64,000 bases of DNA from an uncultured Bacteroidota bacterium (GCA_903906365.1 CAIVKC010000057.1:124001-188000); one strand, 5' to 3'. Numbered from the stretch's first letter, positions 10,528-22,200 are shown. Notes: a model not told the origin generated them from the letters alone. Translations and numbers: made by a program.

Positions 10528-11136
10528 ATGAACCCCATGCCTGTTAGTATGAAAAGGATATTTCTGTTGATTACTTTTATATCCATCACATCCTCCTTAC
10601 TGGCCGCAGAAATAGTGGATGGTTACCTAATTAGCCTGTCTAACGATACGGTACGTTGCAAGATAAAAGTACCCAAGGGCTTTGACCTGTTTCATAGCTT
10701 TACCGACCTGTTTGTAAAGGTTTCCATCATGGATAGTGCCGGTAAGACCCAGACTTACAAGGCCAAAAACCAGGATATTAATGGGTTTGGGTTCATCCTT
10801 GACAGCAATAGATATGACTATGCACTGAAGAGAACCGATGATTATGGGGCGGCTTCCTTTTTATTAATAAAAGAAACGGGGAAGAAATTGAATTTGTATT
10901 ACAGCTATTACTATGTCTCAGTAAACGGGGGAGCATCCTACAGAACGGATGTTTATTTATTGGAGGATGCTGGAAAGCGGATTGTCAGGGTCTCAGGCGG
11001 ATTATTTTCTGCTTACAAGAAAAAAATCAGGGAATTTCTCAAAGAGAGCCCGGAATTGTTGTCCATATTCGAAAGAAAAGTCAGCAGCATCAGTGACATA
11101 CCTGACTTTGTACGGGAAGCAAATCAGTTATTGTAA
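10528..11136 (+). CDS. Hypothetical secreted protein
   Basis: Signal peptide MKRIFLLITFISITSSLLAAE, 'VDGYLISLSNDTVRCKIKVPKGF'. Confidence 0.6.
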   Translation: MNPMPVSMKRIFLLITFISITSSLLAAEIVDGYLISLSNDTVRCKIKVPKGFDLFHSFTDLFVKVSIMDSAGKTQTYKAKNQDINGFGFILDSNRYDYALKRTDDYGAASFLLIKETGKKLNLYYSYYYVSVNGGASYRTDVYLLEDAGKRIVRVSGGLFSAYKKKIREFLKESPELLSIFERKVSSISDIPDFVREANQLL

Positions 11137-11313
11137 AAAAGCCTGCTGCCCGCTGCAGGGTCTTCCCGTGCAAGCCCCTGTTATGCCCCCCATTTTTCCC
11201 CATCCTAAAACACCCATGATTCAATCATGCTGTTATTAAATCATCTGAAAAACCCATGGGGTTCCCAACCGGCAGACCCTGCCTGGGATCATCGGGTGAT
11301 GGAAAAACAAAGG

Positions 11314-11353
11314 CCTAAAAAAAATGAAACCCTTACAATTGTAAGGGTTTCAT
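11314..11353 (-). terminator. Rho-independent terminator of the tmRNA gene
   Basis: 30-bp perfect palindrome ATGAAACCCTTACAATTGTAAGGGTTTCAT (11324-11353) followed on the minus strand by TTTTTTT. Confidence 0.85.
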
Positions 11354-11382
11354 AATAATTCCTGTGGAGGTGAGGGGAGTCG

Positions 11383-11637
11383 CTTTGTCATCGGAATTAA
11401 CCCGGGCTTTACCCAGGATTGGTTCCTTCGCTGATTTTCATCAGTCATGGACTATATCATCACCCGTTCCGGGTGCCGGAGGCTGTGGGCTCACCGTAGT
11501 GTCCCTAGTCTCTGAACCTTCTCTGGTCTTCCCCAGAGCTCGGCTGCTGATTGGCATATGTCCCTCCAGGACACGAAGCGTTCCAGCAATTCTTCCGGTT
11601 TTTAATCTGATATTCCTATCAGATGGGTCCAACTCCG
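11383..11637 (-). other. Group I self-splicing intron (255 nt, no ORF) inserted in the tmRNA T-loop
   Basis: Minus strand contains canonical P/Q/R/S-type elements: AATTGCTGGAA, AATCAGCAGCCGAGC, GTTCAGAGACTAG, GATATAGTCC. P1: exon GGGTT pairs with GACCC with terminal U.G; P10: intron GGAGTTG pairs with 3' exon CGACTCC; intron ends in omega-G; excision restores TTCGACT T-loop. Confidence 0.93.
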
Positions 11638-11864
11638 AACCCCTGTCCAAACATATTCCCCAAAAGCTTTCTACATGCTTATCCTGGTATTGATTGTCGG
11701 GAGATGACAGGAACCGGGCAAACCGATCATCTCCTTAGCTGTATGGTCTTAGGCAACAGTCACAGCCTTCCGTTGCAGCGTCCCGTATTTCTTTATGAGT
11801 CGGCGGTGCAGCTTGGTAACAGGAAAACCCGCTATCACGGCCCTAATGACTATCTAATCACTGA

Positions 11865-11894
11865 TTAGGCAGCCATGGCATACGAAGTATTGCC
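11865..11894 (-). CDS. tmRNA proteolysis tag reading frame (GNTSYAMAA)
   Basis: Codons GGC AAT ACT TCG TAT GCC ATG GCT GCC TAA in the mRNA-like region of ssrA; ends in AMAA as in typical tags. Confidence 0.8.
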   Translation of the reverse strand, partial: GNTSYAMAA

Positions 11895-12063
11895 ATTTGA
11901 ATGTTGAATATTCAGATTTACGTGCTAATTATCCAACGCACGGCATGCTTACACTCTCAAAGATCTATGCTGTCAAAACCAGGCACCCCCAGTTTATATA
12001 AGCCCGATGGTTCCGCTGATCTGGTGTATGCCACCTGAAACGAAACCAACTGCAAATTTACGA

Positions 12064-13455
12064 TTATCTGCCTTTACCCCATCCAAACCAGTCATTTAAA
12101 TTTGCGTACAACACCAGGGCCAGCAGCAGGACCATACCCACAATCTGGGCATATTCCAGGAATTTCTGGTTTGGTTTCCGGCCGGTGACCATCTCTACGA
12201 GGGTGAAAAGGACATGCCCCCCGTCCAGGGCAGGTATCGGCAATAAATTCATGAAAGCCAATGCAATAGAGAAAAATGCCGTCACCATCCAGAAAGATTG
12301 CCAGTCCCATACGGAAGGGAAAATGGAGCCCATGCTCTTGAAACCACCTACCCCTTTATAAGCCTCTGTTTTCGGGGAGAACATCTTTTTGAACTGGTCA
12401 ATATAGGATCCCAGGTTTTTTACGGCCAGGCCCAGGCCCGCTGGAAAGGATTCAAAAAAACCATAACTCTTACGCTGGATTTTCAGGAAGCCCATGGAAT
12501 CCAGGCTTTCAAAATCCTCGAATTTGAAAAAACCCAGGTTGGCATCCTTACTGACCAGGGCATGAAGGGTATCTATTTGGTGGTTTCTTTCCACCGCCAG
12601 GCGAATGTATTCGCCCCGCCGGTTGGCTATGGCCCGCTTATACTCATCAAAATAGGTTACCGGTAGGGAATCAACCCCGACGATTTTATCATATCGCTTT
12701 AGACCGGCCCTGGCCGCGTTGGAAGTATCGGGGATAACAAAGGCAATGGCAGGGATCCTGGGGGTAAATAAGGCCAGTCCGCCTCTTTTCTTTTCAACCA
12801 GTTTGCCAATCAGGTTAACCGGCAGGTTGATCACCTGTTTTTGCCCGTCCCTTTCCACTTCCACGGTTTCACCCAGGATCAGATTGGGCATGATGTCCTC
12901 GTAATAAACGATCGGATGGTTGTTAATGGCCAGTATTTTATCACCATCCTTAAAATGGAGATCATACATCAGGCTATCGGTGATGGAAATGCCATTTTTT
13001 ATGCTGTCAATTGGAATCTTGCGTTCCCCCCAGACAAACAGGATCATGGCATAGATCACAAAGGCCATAATTACATTTACGGTAACCCCGCCGATCATGA
13101 TGATCAGCCGCTGCCAGGCCGGCTTGCTCCTGAATTCCCAGGGTTCAGCCGGTTGACTGAGTTGTTCCTTATCCATGCTTTCATCTATCATGCCCGATAT
13201 CTTCACATATCCGCCCAGCGGAAGCCAGCCAATGCCATAGACCGTATCTCCGATTTTTTTCTTGATCAGGGCGAAATAGGGGTCGAAAAAGAGGAAGAAT
13301 TTCTCTACCCGGCACTTAAATAATTTGGCCGGAAGGTAATGGCCAAATTCATGCAAAATGACTATGATAGATAAGGATAGTATTAGTTGACCCGCTTTGA
13401 TACCCACCATTCCCCAGTTAATTGCTAATAATGTCATATGGTTGAATTCTAACAA
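12064..13455 (-). CDS. rseP: RIP (site-2) zinc metalloprotease
   Basis: 'ILHEFGHYLPAKLFKCRVEKFFLFFDP' HExxH; PDZ region; 'NLLPIPALDGGHVLFTLVEMVTGRKP'. Confidence 0.93.
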   Translation of the reverse strand: MLEFNHMTLLAINWGMVGIKAGQLILSLSIIVILHEFGHYLPAKLFKCRVEKFFLFFDPYFALIKKKIGDTVYGIGWLPLGGYVKISGMIDESMDKEQLSQPAEPWEFRSKPAWQRLIIMIGGVTVNVIMAFVIYAMILFVWGERKIPIDSIKNGISITDSLMYDLHFKDGDKILAINNHPIVYYEDIMPNLILGETVEVERDGQKQVINLPVNLIGKLVEKKRGGLALFTPRIPAIAFVIPDTSNAARAGLKRYDKIVGVDSLPVTYFDEYKRAIANRRGEYIRLAVERNHQIDTLHALVSKDANLGFFKFEDFESLDSMGFLKIQRKSYGFFESFPAGLGLAVKNLGSYIDQFKKMFSPKTEAYKGVGGFKSMGSIFPSVWDWQSFWMVTAFFSIALAFMNLLPIPALDGGHVLFTLVEMVTGRKPNQKFLEYAQIVGMVLLLALVLYANLNDWFGWGKGR

Positions 13456-13494
13456 ATAAGTACTTAAACGTTTATAACGGTTAATTATTTGATG

Positions 13495-14664
<1,170 letters not shown>

Positions 14665-14722
14665 GATCAGATTTAAATGATGGAATCTTAAAAATAACAA
14701 AAAACGAAAATCTGTCCCTTAT

Positions 14723-16246
14723 TTAATTTGAGAGCGGATTTTCAACAAAACGTTCCAGTTGTTCTGCCAGTTTGCGGTCGTTGCTCAAACGGGGAACCTT
14801 GTTTTGGCCTCCGAGCTTGCCAACAGACTTCATGTAATCAATAAAACCATTTCTTTTTACCGTGCGGATTCGAAGGGGCTGCAGAATATTTCCGTTGATC
14901 AAATCATCATAATAGATATTTTTGGCCCGCAGATTTTCATCCACTTTCATGGCAAAACGCTGCATATCAGCCGGGGAGTTTTCAAATTCGACAAACCACT
15001 CATGAAATGACTTGCCCTGGCCCTGCTGGATCATGGGAGCCACGGTAAATTCCGTAATATGAACGCCTTCTTCCTGGGCAGCCTTGATCAAACTGTATTC
15101 GACCTCTTCCCCAATGACATGTTCCCCGAAGGCAGATATAAAATGTTTGACACGGCCAGTTACAACGATCCGGTAGGGATCCAGCGATACAAACTTAACC
15201 GTATCGCCGATATTGTATCCCCAAAGTCCGGCATTGCTGCTTACCACCAGCGCATAATTCTCCCCGATGGCCACGTCCCGCAGCCCCAGGCGCCGGGGAT
15301 TGTCCAGTTGCAGGTCCGCGGCAGGTATGAATTCAAAGAAAATACCGCTGTTGGTATTGAGAAGCAGTCCTTCGGACTGCTGGGAATCCTGAAAGGCAAA
15401 AAAACCCTCGGAAGCCGGAAAGTTCTCTATGGCATCGATTTTTTTTCCAATACAGTCGAAGAGTTTGGCCTTATAGGGTTCAAAATTCACCCCGCCATGT
15501 ACTAGTACGGAAAAATTGGGGAATATGTCTTTAATGGGCTTGCCGGTCTGCTGTATCAGCCGGTCAAAATACATTTGCATCCAGGGCGGTATGCCACTGA
15601 TCAGGGTCATATCCTGGCGGACGGTTTCCGCCACGATCCTATCGAGCTTGGTTTCCCAGTCCTCTATGCAGTTTGTCTCGTAGCTGGGTAACTGGTTGGT
15701 CCGAAGGTAGCCTGGTATATGATGATTTACTATGCCGCTCAGTCTTCCGGTGGGAATCCCCCCTACCCGCTCCAGTTCCGGAGAACCGGACAAAAAGATC
15801 ATTTTGCCGTCGGGGAACTTATGATTGCCCGTTTCTGCCATATAGCATAGCAGCGCATTGCGTGCCGTATTGATATGGTTGGAAATGGAATCCTTGGAGA
15901 TGGGTATGTATTTAACCCCGCTGGTGGTGCCGGAGGTTTTGGCAAAATAGATCGGAAGCCCCTTCCAGAGAATATTATGTTTGCCTTCCTTGATCAGGTC
16001 AATATATCCCTTAAACTGCTCATAATCACGGACCGGTATGGCAGTTTTGAAGTCATCATGGGATTTGACCTGCTCCATCCGGTGTTCTTTGCCAAATACG
16101 GTCCCCGATCCGGTCTTCAGCAGGTCCCGGAATAGGGAATCCTGGTCTGAAACGGCGGTTGCCATCCCCCTGCGGATACTCTTATATATATAGGAAGCGA
16201 AAGGTTTCGCCAACATGGATTTGAACTTCATAGCTGTAACTCTCAA
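14723..16246 (-). CDS. GH3 auxin-responsive promoter family protein (acyl-adenylate-forming)
   Basis: 'YFAKTSGTTSGVKYIPIS', 'PSYETNCIEDWETKLDRIV', 'GLWGYNIGDTVKFVSLDPYRIVVTGRVKHFISAFGEHVIGEEVE'. Confidence 0.9.
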   Translation of the reverse strand: MRVTAMKFKSMLAKPFASYIYKSIRRGMATAVSDQDSLFRDLLKTGSGTVFGKEHRMEQVKSHDDFKTAIPVRDYEQFKGYIDLIKEGKHNILWKGLPIYFAKTSGTTSGVKYIPISKDSISNHINTARNALLCYMAETGNHKFPDGKMIFLSGSPELERVGGIPTGRLSGIVNHHIPGYLRTNQLPSYETNCIEDWETKLDRIVAETVRQDMTLISGIPPWMQMYFDRLIQQTGKPIKDIFPNFSVLVHGGVNFEPYKAKLFDCIGKKIDAIENFPASEGFFAFQDSQQSEGLLLNTNSGIFFEFIPAADLQLDNPRRLGLRDVAIGENYALVVSSNAGLWGYNIGDTVKFVSLDPYRIVVTGRVKHFISAFGEHVIGEEVEYSLIKAAQEEGVHITEFTVAPMIQQGQGKSFHEWFVEFENSPADMQRFAMKVDENLRAKNIYYDDLINGNILQPLRIRTVKRNGFIDYMKSVGKLGGQNKVPRLSNDRKLAEQLERFVENPLSN

Positions 16247-16519
16247 AAGTTGCTAACAAACCTAAGTCAAATTGGTCAATACCATCCCCGGGATACCGAC
16301 AAATGCTGTTAAATTTTATAAAAGGGCGGAGCACCCCAGCTCGGGTCTGCGTAAAATGGCCGGGATCCCGGGGGTCCGGGGACCTTCAAAAACCCCCACC
16401 TTGCCCCGGTGGAGGGCAAATGTAGGATTACTTACCCCCATTTTGGGTAAATTAGGGGTAAAATTGGCCACCGGGGTATTTTTTTTGAATTCTTACTTCT
16501 GATTTTCAGCTATTCCCCT

Positions 16520-16527
16520 TACCTTTG
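16520..16527 (+). promoter_or_regulatory. Candidate Bacteroidetes -7 element upstream of rplU
   Basis: TACCTTTG matches TAnnTTTG about 20 bp before the rplU ATG; no convincing -33 element at the usual spacing. Confidence 0.35.
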
Positions 16528-16548
16528 CAGCCCTAATATTGAATTACT

Positions 16549-16851
16549 ATGTTCGCAGTTGTAAAAATAGCCGGTCAGCAGTTCAGGGTCCAAAAGGACC
16601 AGACTTTATTTGTGCCCCATGTGGACGGCAATGCCGGTGACAAGGTGGAATTTGCCGAAGTACTTCTGGTCGATACCGATGGAACGCTTTCTGTGGGCAA
16701 AGATGTCAAGGCTGTCATTAAAGCCGAAATCGTATCGCATGTACAGGGAAATAAAGTGATCGCCTTTAAAATGAAAAGAAGGAAAGGTTTCCGTAAGAAA
16801 CATGGTCATCGCACCCACTACACAAAAATTAAAATAAACGAAATCGCATAA
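16549..16851 (+). CDS. rplU: 50S ribosomal protein L21
   Basis: 'MFAVVKIAGQQFRVQKDQTLFVPHVDGNAGDKVEFAEVLLVDTDG...KMKRRKGFRKKHGHRTHYTKIKI'. Confidence 0.97.
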   Translation: MFAVVKIAGQQFRVQKDQTLFVPHVDGNAGDKVEFAEVLLVDTDGTLSVGKDVKAVIKAEIVSHVQGNKVIAFKMKRRKGFRKKHGHRTHYTKIKINEIA

Positions 16852-16943
16852 ATCATTCTATTGCGTAACCAGGGGGTACCGGGCCTGCGAAGGTAGAAAC
16901 GGAACAACCCGAGGAAACACTGGAATTATAAAAAAAGAAAACC

Positions 16944-17210
16944 ATGGCACACAAAAAAGGTGAAGGAAGTGTAAAGAACGGACGCGACTCTCAGAGCAAA
17001 CGCCTGGGAGTAAAAATTTTTGGCGGCCAGCCTGCCGTCTCTGGCAACATCATCGTTCGCCAGCGTGGTACCGAATATCATCCTGGTAAGAATGTTGGAG
17101 TGGGAAGAGACTTTACATTGTTTGCATTGACGGATGGTGTAGTTGAATTTAAAAAAGGTAAAGGGGATAAAACCTCTGTTAGTGTAAATGCAGTTCAGGC
17201 AGGTAACTAA
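16944..17210 (+). CDS. rpmA: 50S ribosomal protein L27
   Basis: '[62 protein letters not shown]'. Confidence 0.97.
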   Translation: MAHKKGEGSVKNGRDSQSKRLGVKIFGGQPAVSGNIIVRQRGTEYHPGKNVGVGRDFTLFALTDGVVEFKKGKGDKTSVSVNAVQAGN

Positions 17211-17238
17211 AAAAAATTTGGAATAATTCAAAATATTT

Positions 17239-17269
17239 TTTGGATGTTCCAAAGAGTTTTTTATTTTTA
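17239..17269 (+). promoter_or_regulatory. Candidate promoter for the 32-aa basic peptide gene
   Basis: TTTG - 19 nt - TATTTTTA (consensus TTTG / TAnnTTTG, one mismatch), about 40 bp upstream of ATG 17311. Confidence 0.4.
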
Positions 17270-17310
17270 CTACCGTAAATTGATTTACTAACCAATTAAA
17301 TTCAAAAAAA

Positions 17311-17409
17311 ATGGCAACTGCAAAAAAAGCCGCTAAGAAAAAAGCTGCACCTAAAAAGAAAGCCGCTCCTAAAAAGAAAGCTGCTAAGAAAGCTGCAAAG
17401 AAGAAATAG
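17311..17409 (+). CDS. Small Lys/Ala-rich histone-H1-like basic peptide (32 aa)
   Basis: ATG..TAG encodes MATAKKAAKKKAAPKKKAAPKKKAAKKAAKKK; purine-rich region before ATG; followed by a terminator hairpin. Below the ORF-track length cutoff. Confidence 0.8.
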   Translation: MATAKKAAKKKAAPKKKAAPKKKAAKKAAKKK

Positions 17410-17436
17410 TAAATTTCTTAGATGGCAGAAAATATC

Positions 17437-17468
17437 AAGTCCCGGAGTAATCCGGGACTTTTCATTTT
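17437..17468 (+). terminator. Rho-independent terminator after the basic peptide
   Basis: AAGTCCCGG AGTAAT CCGGGACTT TTCATTTT. Confidence 0.8.
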
Positions 17469-17543
17469 ATATACCTTTACCCAGCGCTGCAGACAGGTTC
17501 GGCAGCCCGGAATGCCCGCTGCCACTCATTAATAATTCTTACC

Positions 17544-19232
17544 ATGGCTATTGACAATTACTTTATTGCAGACCAGTTCTCCCTGCTTTCCAAACTGATG
17601 GATATCCATGGGGAAAACGCATTTAAGACCAAGTCCTACAGTATAGCCGCCTTCACCATTGAGAAACTGCCGGAGCAACTCTCCGCCATGGACAAGGAAA
17701 AGATATTCTCTATAAAGGGTATTGGTGACGCCATTGGTAAAAAAATACTCGCCATCCTGGAGACCGGGGAACTTTCAGCATTGACTGAATTGATTCAAAA
17801 GACACCTCCCGGTGTGATAGAAATGCTTTCCATCAAAGGGATAGGGCCAAAAAAAATCGCCACCATTTGGAAGGAAATGGACATTGAATCCATTGGTGAA
17901 TTGCTATACGCCTGCAATGAGAACAGGCTGATGCTTTATAAAGGCTTTGGTGAAAAGACCCAAAAGAACATCAAGGAGACCATCGAGTTCTACCTAAGAA
18001 GCCAGGGAAGCTATTTGTATGCCGAGGCAGAACCCTACATGCAGGCCCTTACTGATAAACTAGGCACCGCATTTCCCACAAAGGCATTTGAAGCTACCGG
18101 AGAGTATAAAAGGCAGCAACCCATCATCAACCAGCTGGAACTGGTGACCACTGCCTCCGTGCAGGACATCCGGCATTTCATGGAGGCAAATGAATTTTCC
18201 ACCGACCTGCACGGGGATGATATCGTGGAATGCAGCCACAGCGGGGGAGTCCGTATTTTATTCCATTGCACCTCCCCGGATCATGTGCCATCCCGGCTTT
18301 TTGATACCGGCAGTTCCCAGGTATTCCGGGAACAGTGGGTCCAATCATACGGTGCCGTTTCTGCAAAAATATTTCCCTCTGAAGCGGACATCTTCCATCA
18401 AGCCGGCCTGCCGTTCATACCCTCCTATCTCAGGGATCTGCCGGACATTTTGCAAAGGGCAAAGCAGGGGCCGCTGCCCGCTGTGATTATGCCGGGTGAC
18501 ATCAGGGCCATCATACACAGCCACAGTAACTGGAGCGATGGATCCAACACCCTGGAGGAAATGGCTGCAGCATGCATCGAAAAAGGCTTTGAATACATGG
18601 TGATCTCCGACCACAGCAAGAGTGCCTTTTATGCCAACGGCCTGCAGGAGGAAAGAATCAGGCAACAGCACCTGCATATTGATGAACTCAATGACAGGCT
18701 CGCCCCCTTTAAAATATTCAAGAGCATTGAATGCGACATACTCAATGACGGCAGCCTCGATTATGCAAACGGAATCCTTTCCACCTTTGACCTGGTGATC
18801 GCTTCCATTCATTCCAACCTGAAGATGACCGAGGATAAGGCCATGGGCCGCCTGCTGAAAGCCATAGAAAATCCTTATACCACCATACTCGGGCATATGA
18901 CAGGGCGTCTGCTGCTCAGCAGGCCGGGTTACCCCGTAGACCACCACAAAATTATTGAAGCCTGTGCCCTGCATGAAGTGGTCATCGAACTAAACGCACA
19001 TCCAAGGAGGCTGGATATCGGCTGGGAATGGATTGAATATGCCCTGGAAAAAGGGGTGCTTATCTCCATCAACCCGGATGCCCACGCCACCGAAGGTTAC
19101 GGGGACACGCGGTTTGGGGTACTGGCCGGGCAAAAAGCGCTGCTCACCAAAGAAAGGAACCTGAGCAGCTTTACACTCCCGGCATTTGAAGCCTTCCTGA
19201 AGTCCAGAAAGAAATCCCGCGGGATATCCTGA
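17544..19232 (+). CDS. polX: PolX-like DNA polymerase/PHP-domain protein
   Basis: HhH repeats 'IFSIKGIGDAIGKKI', 'MLSIKGIGPKKIATIWKEM'; C-terminal PHP 'IIHSHSNWSDGSNTLEEMAAACIEKGFEYMVISDHS', 'LGHMTGRLLLSR'. Confidence 0.85.
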   Translation: MAIDNYFIADQFSLLSKLMDIHGENAFKTKSYSIAAFTIEKLPEQLSAMDKEKIFSIKGIGDAIGKKILAILETGELSALTELIQKTPPGVIEMLSIKGIGPKKIATIWKEMDIESIGELLYACNENRLMLYKGFGEKTQKNIKETIEFYLRSQGSYLYAEAEPYMQALTDKLGTAFPTKAFEATGEYKRQQPIINQLELVTTASVQDIRHFMEANEFSTDLHGDDIVECSHSGGVRILFHCTSPDHVPSRLFDTGSSQVFREQWVQSYGAVSAKIFPSEADIFHQAGLPFIPSYLRDLPDILQRAKQGPLPAVIMPGDIRAIIHSHSNWSDGSNTLEEMAAACIEKGFEYMVISDHSKSAFYANGLQEERIRQQHLHIDELNDRLAPFKIFKSIECDILNDGSLDYANGILSTFDLVIASIHSNLKMTEDKAMGRLLKAIENPYTTILGHMTGRLLLSRPGYPVDHHKIIEACALHEVVIELNAHPRRLDIGWEWIEYALEKGVLISINPDAHATEGYGDTRFGVLAGQKALLTKERNLSSFTLPAFEAFLKSRKKSRGIS

Positions 19233-19237
19233 ATACC

Positions 19238-22200
19238 TCAGTCATTTTCCCGCACGATGATGGGCAGTTCCACAAAAAAGGTGGAGCCTTCGCCGACCAC
19301 GGTTTCAAACCATATCTTTCCACGTGCCTGCTCCACAATGGTCTTGCTCATGGCCAGTCCCAGGCCTGTACCCGAGGATTTTGTCGTGAAATTGGGCATG
19401 AAAATCTTTGGCTGTGTTTGCAGGGGTATGCCTTCGCCGTTGTCAGTTACCTTCACTATGATTTGGGAACCATGGAGCTCCTCAAAGATACTGACCACTT
19501 TTTTCTCCCTGCCCTCACAGGCCTCCAGGGCATTCTGCAGCAGGTTGGTGAAAAGCCGGTTGAGCTGTGTTTTGTCCGCGAAAATCATGATCCGCTGGTG
19601 GACGGGCACCCATTTAAACAACATGTTCTCTGTTGTCTCATAGAGGGAGGTCAGCGAATACAACATCTCATGGAGATCAAAGACCTCATTGACCGGGTTA
19701 CCTATATTGGCAAACTGGGAAAAATCCGATGCGATTTTGGAGAGGTGATCAATCTGCTCGACCAGGGTCTTGGCTACGCTTGCCGTCATTTCCTTTACAT
19801 TGACCGAATTATTATCCACCGCTTTCTGCAGGTATTGGATGGAGAGCTTCATGGGGGTTAGCGGATTTTTAATCTCATGGGCCACCTGCCGGGCCATTTC
19901 ACGCCAGGCACCCTCCCTTTCGCTCTTTGCCAGGGCGGTGGCGCTTTCCTCCAGCTTTTTTACCATCTTGTTGTATTCCTTTACCAGACCGCCGATTTCG
20001 TCATCCCGCTTCCATTCAATTTCTTCATTGGTCTTGCCCAGGTTGATCTGTCTCATTTTCTCGGAGATCAGCGTAAAGGAGGAAGTGATCCGGTTGGTCA
20101 GGAAAACGGCAATGGTCCCCGCGATCAGGAAGATAAAGGCATTGAGGTTGATGATGGTGACCAGGAAATTGGAAATCTCCTGTTTGAGTTCGTCCTGGGT
20201 TCTAAAGGAAGGAATGTTCAGATAGGCGTAGGCACGGCCTGTTTCATTGCGAACGGGACAATAAATGCTCAAATAGGAAATTCGTCCCATCTGTTCCTTA
20301 TTGAAATATTCAATGGAATTGAGCTGATGCAGGTTATAGAAAGCCAGGGGATGCATTTTCTCCGATAGGATGCCCTTATTGTACACAAAGGGATTGGAGG
20401 ATATGATCAGATTGCCATCCAGATCATAGAGGTTTATATCGTTGCCGTGGATTTCAGCCACATTATCAATGAGCTTGCCCAGGCTCTCCTTGGATCCCAG
20501 GTTATAGTTTCCCGTGCTGTCATCAAAGCGAACATGCCGCAGCAGGATATTCTGTATTTCCTTGGTGACTATTTCCTTGGCCCGGCTGAGTTGCTCCTGG
20601 TTATTGCGGTCATAGCGGTTTACAAAAAAGATAATGGTCGCCACTCCAATAACGATGAAGGAAAACAGGCTGATAAAAATGATGGTGGTATGTATCTGGG
20701 AGCGGATATTGAATTGCAGGTATTGCTTTAGCCTGTCCCACTGGAGCCTGGAATTGATCATGACGGCTGCGATCCGGAACATGGCGACCAGGAACAGGAA
20801 CGCACTAAAAAGGTAAGCAAACAGGGTTATGGCTTCAATGGCGGAATTGTCCTTTTTGGCTATGACCACAATTTTATCCTCATCGATGCGGTGCCATAAT
20901 TCATCAAAGGATCCATTGCGGCGCTGGATGAAATCCAGTTTTGGAATCTGGTCTTCGGAAAGGTGGGTGGGAAAAGAGTAATTATTATAGTTTGAAATAA
21001 GCTCATTTTTATTGTAAATGGCGTAGGAGTAAACCGGGGAATATTCGGGCAGGTATTCCTTTTTTTGCTGGAAGAGTTCCGGTATCAGCAGGTCATCGCC
21101 CTTATAGTTTTTCAGTTCGGAAATAATGAAAAAATAGCCGATGATCAGGTGGGAGGAATCGGTAATGGTTTTCTTATAGAGATAGGTGAACTTATCGAAG
21201 GACTTTTCGTAATATTTCAGATCAGGGACACTGGTGGGTTTGCCCTGAATCTTGAATATGGTATTGAGGGTATCATAGGAGACTGACTCGTCATTGAAGA
21301 GGGGCTTTTCATCCGCACCATAGGTATATATCTTTGTATCATACCTGTCGCGGTAGGTGCTGAAACTCCTGTTGATGACGCTGTCCTTTAGATTGGCGTT
21401 TTGGTCCTTGTCCTTGAAGCGGTTGAAATTATTGTACAGGAAGTCATTGTCAAAGTAAGTAAGGGCAATGCTGAGTACTTTTTCACTGGATGGGTCCGCC
21501 TGCTCGGAAAGCCGCTCGGCCGTCCTTCTTCGCTGGGTCAGCTCGATTTTCCTGTTTTCTGCGATGACCACAGCGGATATGGATACAGAAAAAACGAACA
21601 GCCAGAACAACACTTCCGATATGTTGAGTCTGGCATTCAACCCTGAAAACAGGGTCCGCTGCATAAGCCATACATAAATCAGCAGCCAGATCAGGACAAA
21701 TACATCTAGTTCCACCACTGCGGTGCTGTGAATCAGGGTCAGTACCAGCAGCCCGACAAAGGCAATCATAACATAATCAATCAGGGAGTCTTCCCCGCTC
21801 AGCGGGCTGATCAGCCTCACAATGATCTGGGTGAAGAAAAAATAGCTTAATGCCAGCGACGCCAGAACGATAAAACCAACAAAGCTGTATACCGTCAGGC
21901 TGAAAAAGTTGGTTACATTAAAGGAGATTTTGGCATCTGCCACCAGGCTTTGGACGATATAGGCAAAAACGTAGGTCACACATACCACGATGGTAAACAC
22001 CAGGAAACGGATCAGCCAGTTGCGCCAGACCAGCCTTACCTGCCTGAGTGTATATTCCCGGGTCAGCCGCCTGACAAACAGGGTAATCCAGCAAAGAAGC
22101 AGCGCATTGATGAGCAGATCCCCCAGCGAACTGAGGATAAAATTGGCCGCGTAAATCCGCGGGTCAAACAATTCATATTGCCTCAGGTGCAATATGGAGG

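Larger units (their letters stand above)
11365..11990 (-). ncRNA. ssrA: Transfer-messenger RNA (tmRNA), interrupted by a group I intron in the T-loop
   Basis: Minus strand: 5' GGGGGTGCCTGGTTTTGACAGC... ; tag ORF GGC AAT ACT TCG TAT GCC ATG GCT GCC TAA (GNTSYAMAA*); conserved 'AAGCATGTAGA' near the 3' end; T-arm AGGGG-TT[intron]CGACT-CCCCT; acceptor GGGGGTG pairs with CACCTCC, discriminator A; CCA not encoded. Confidence 0.93.

Noticed and set aside
11364-11868. Several short ORFs (11364-11693 +, 11441-11650 -, 11623-11868 +)
   Set aside because: They lie inside the tmRNA gene and its group I intron; RNA structure explains the sequence.
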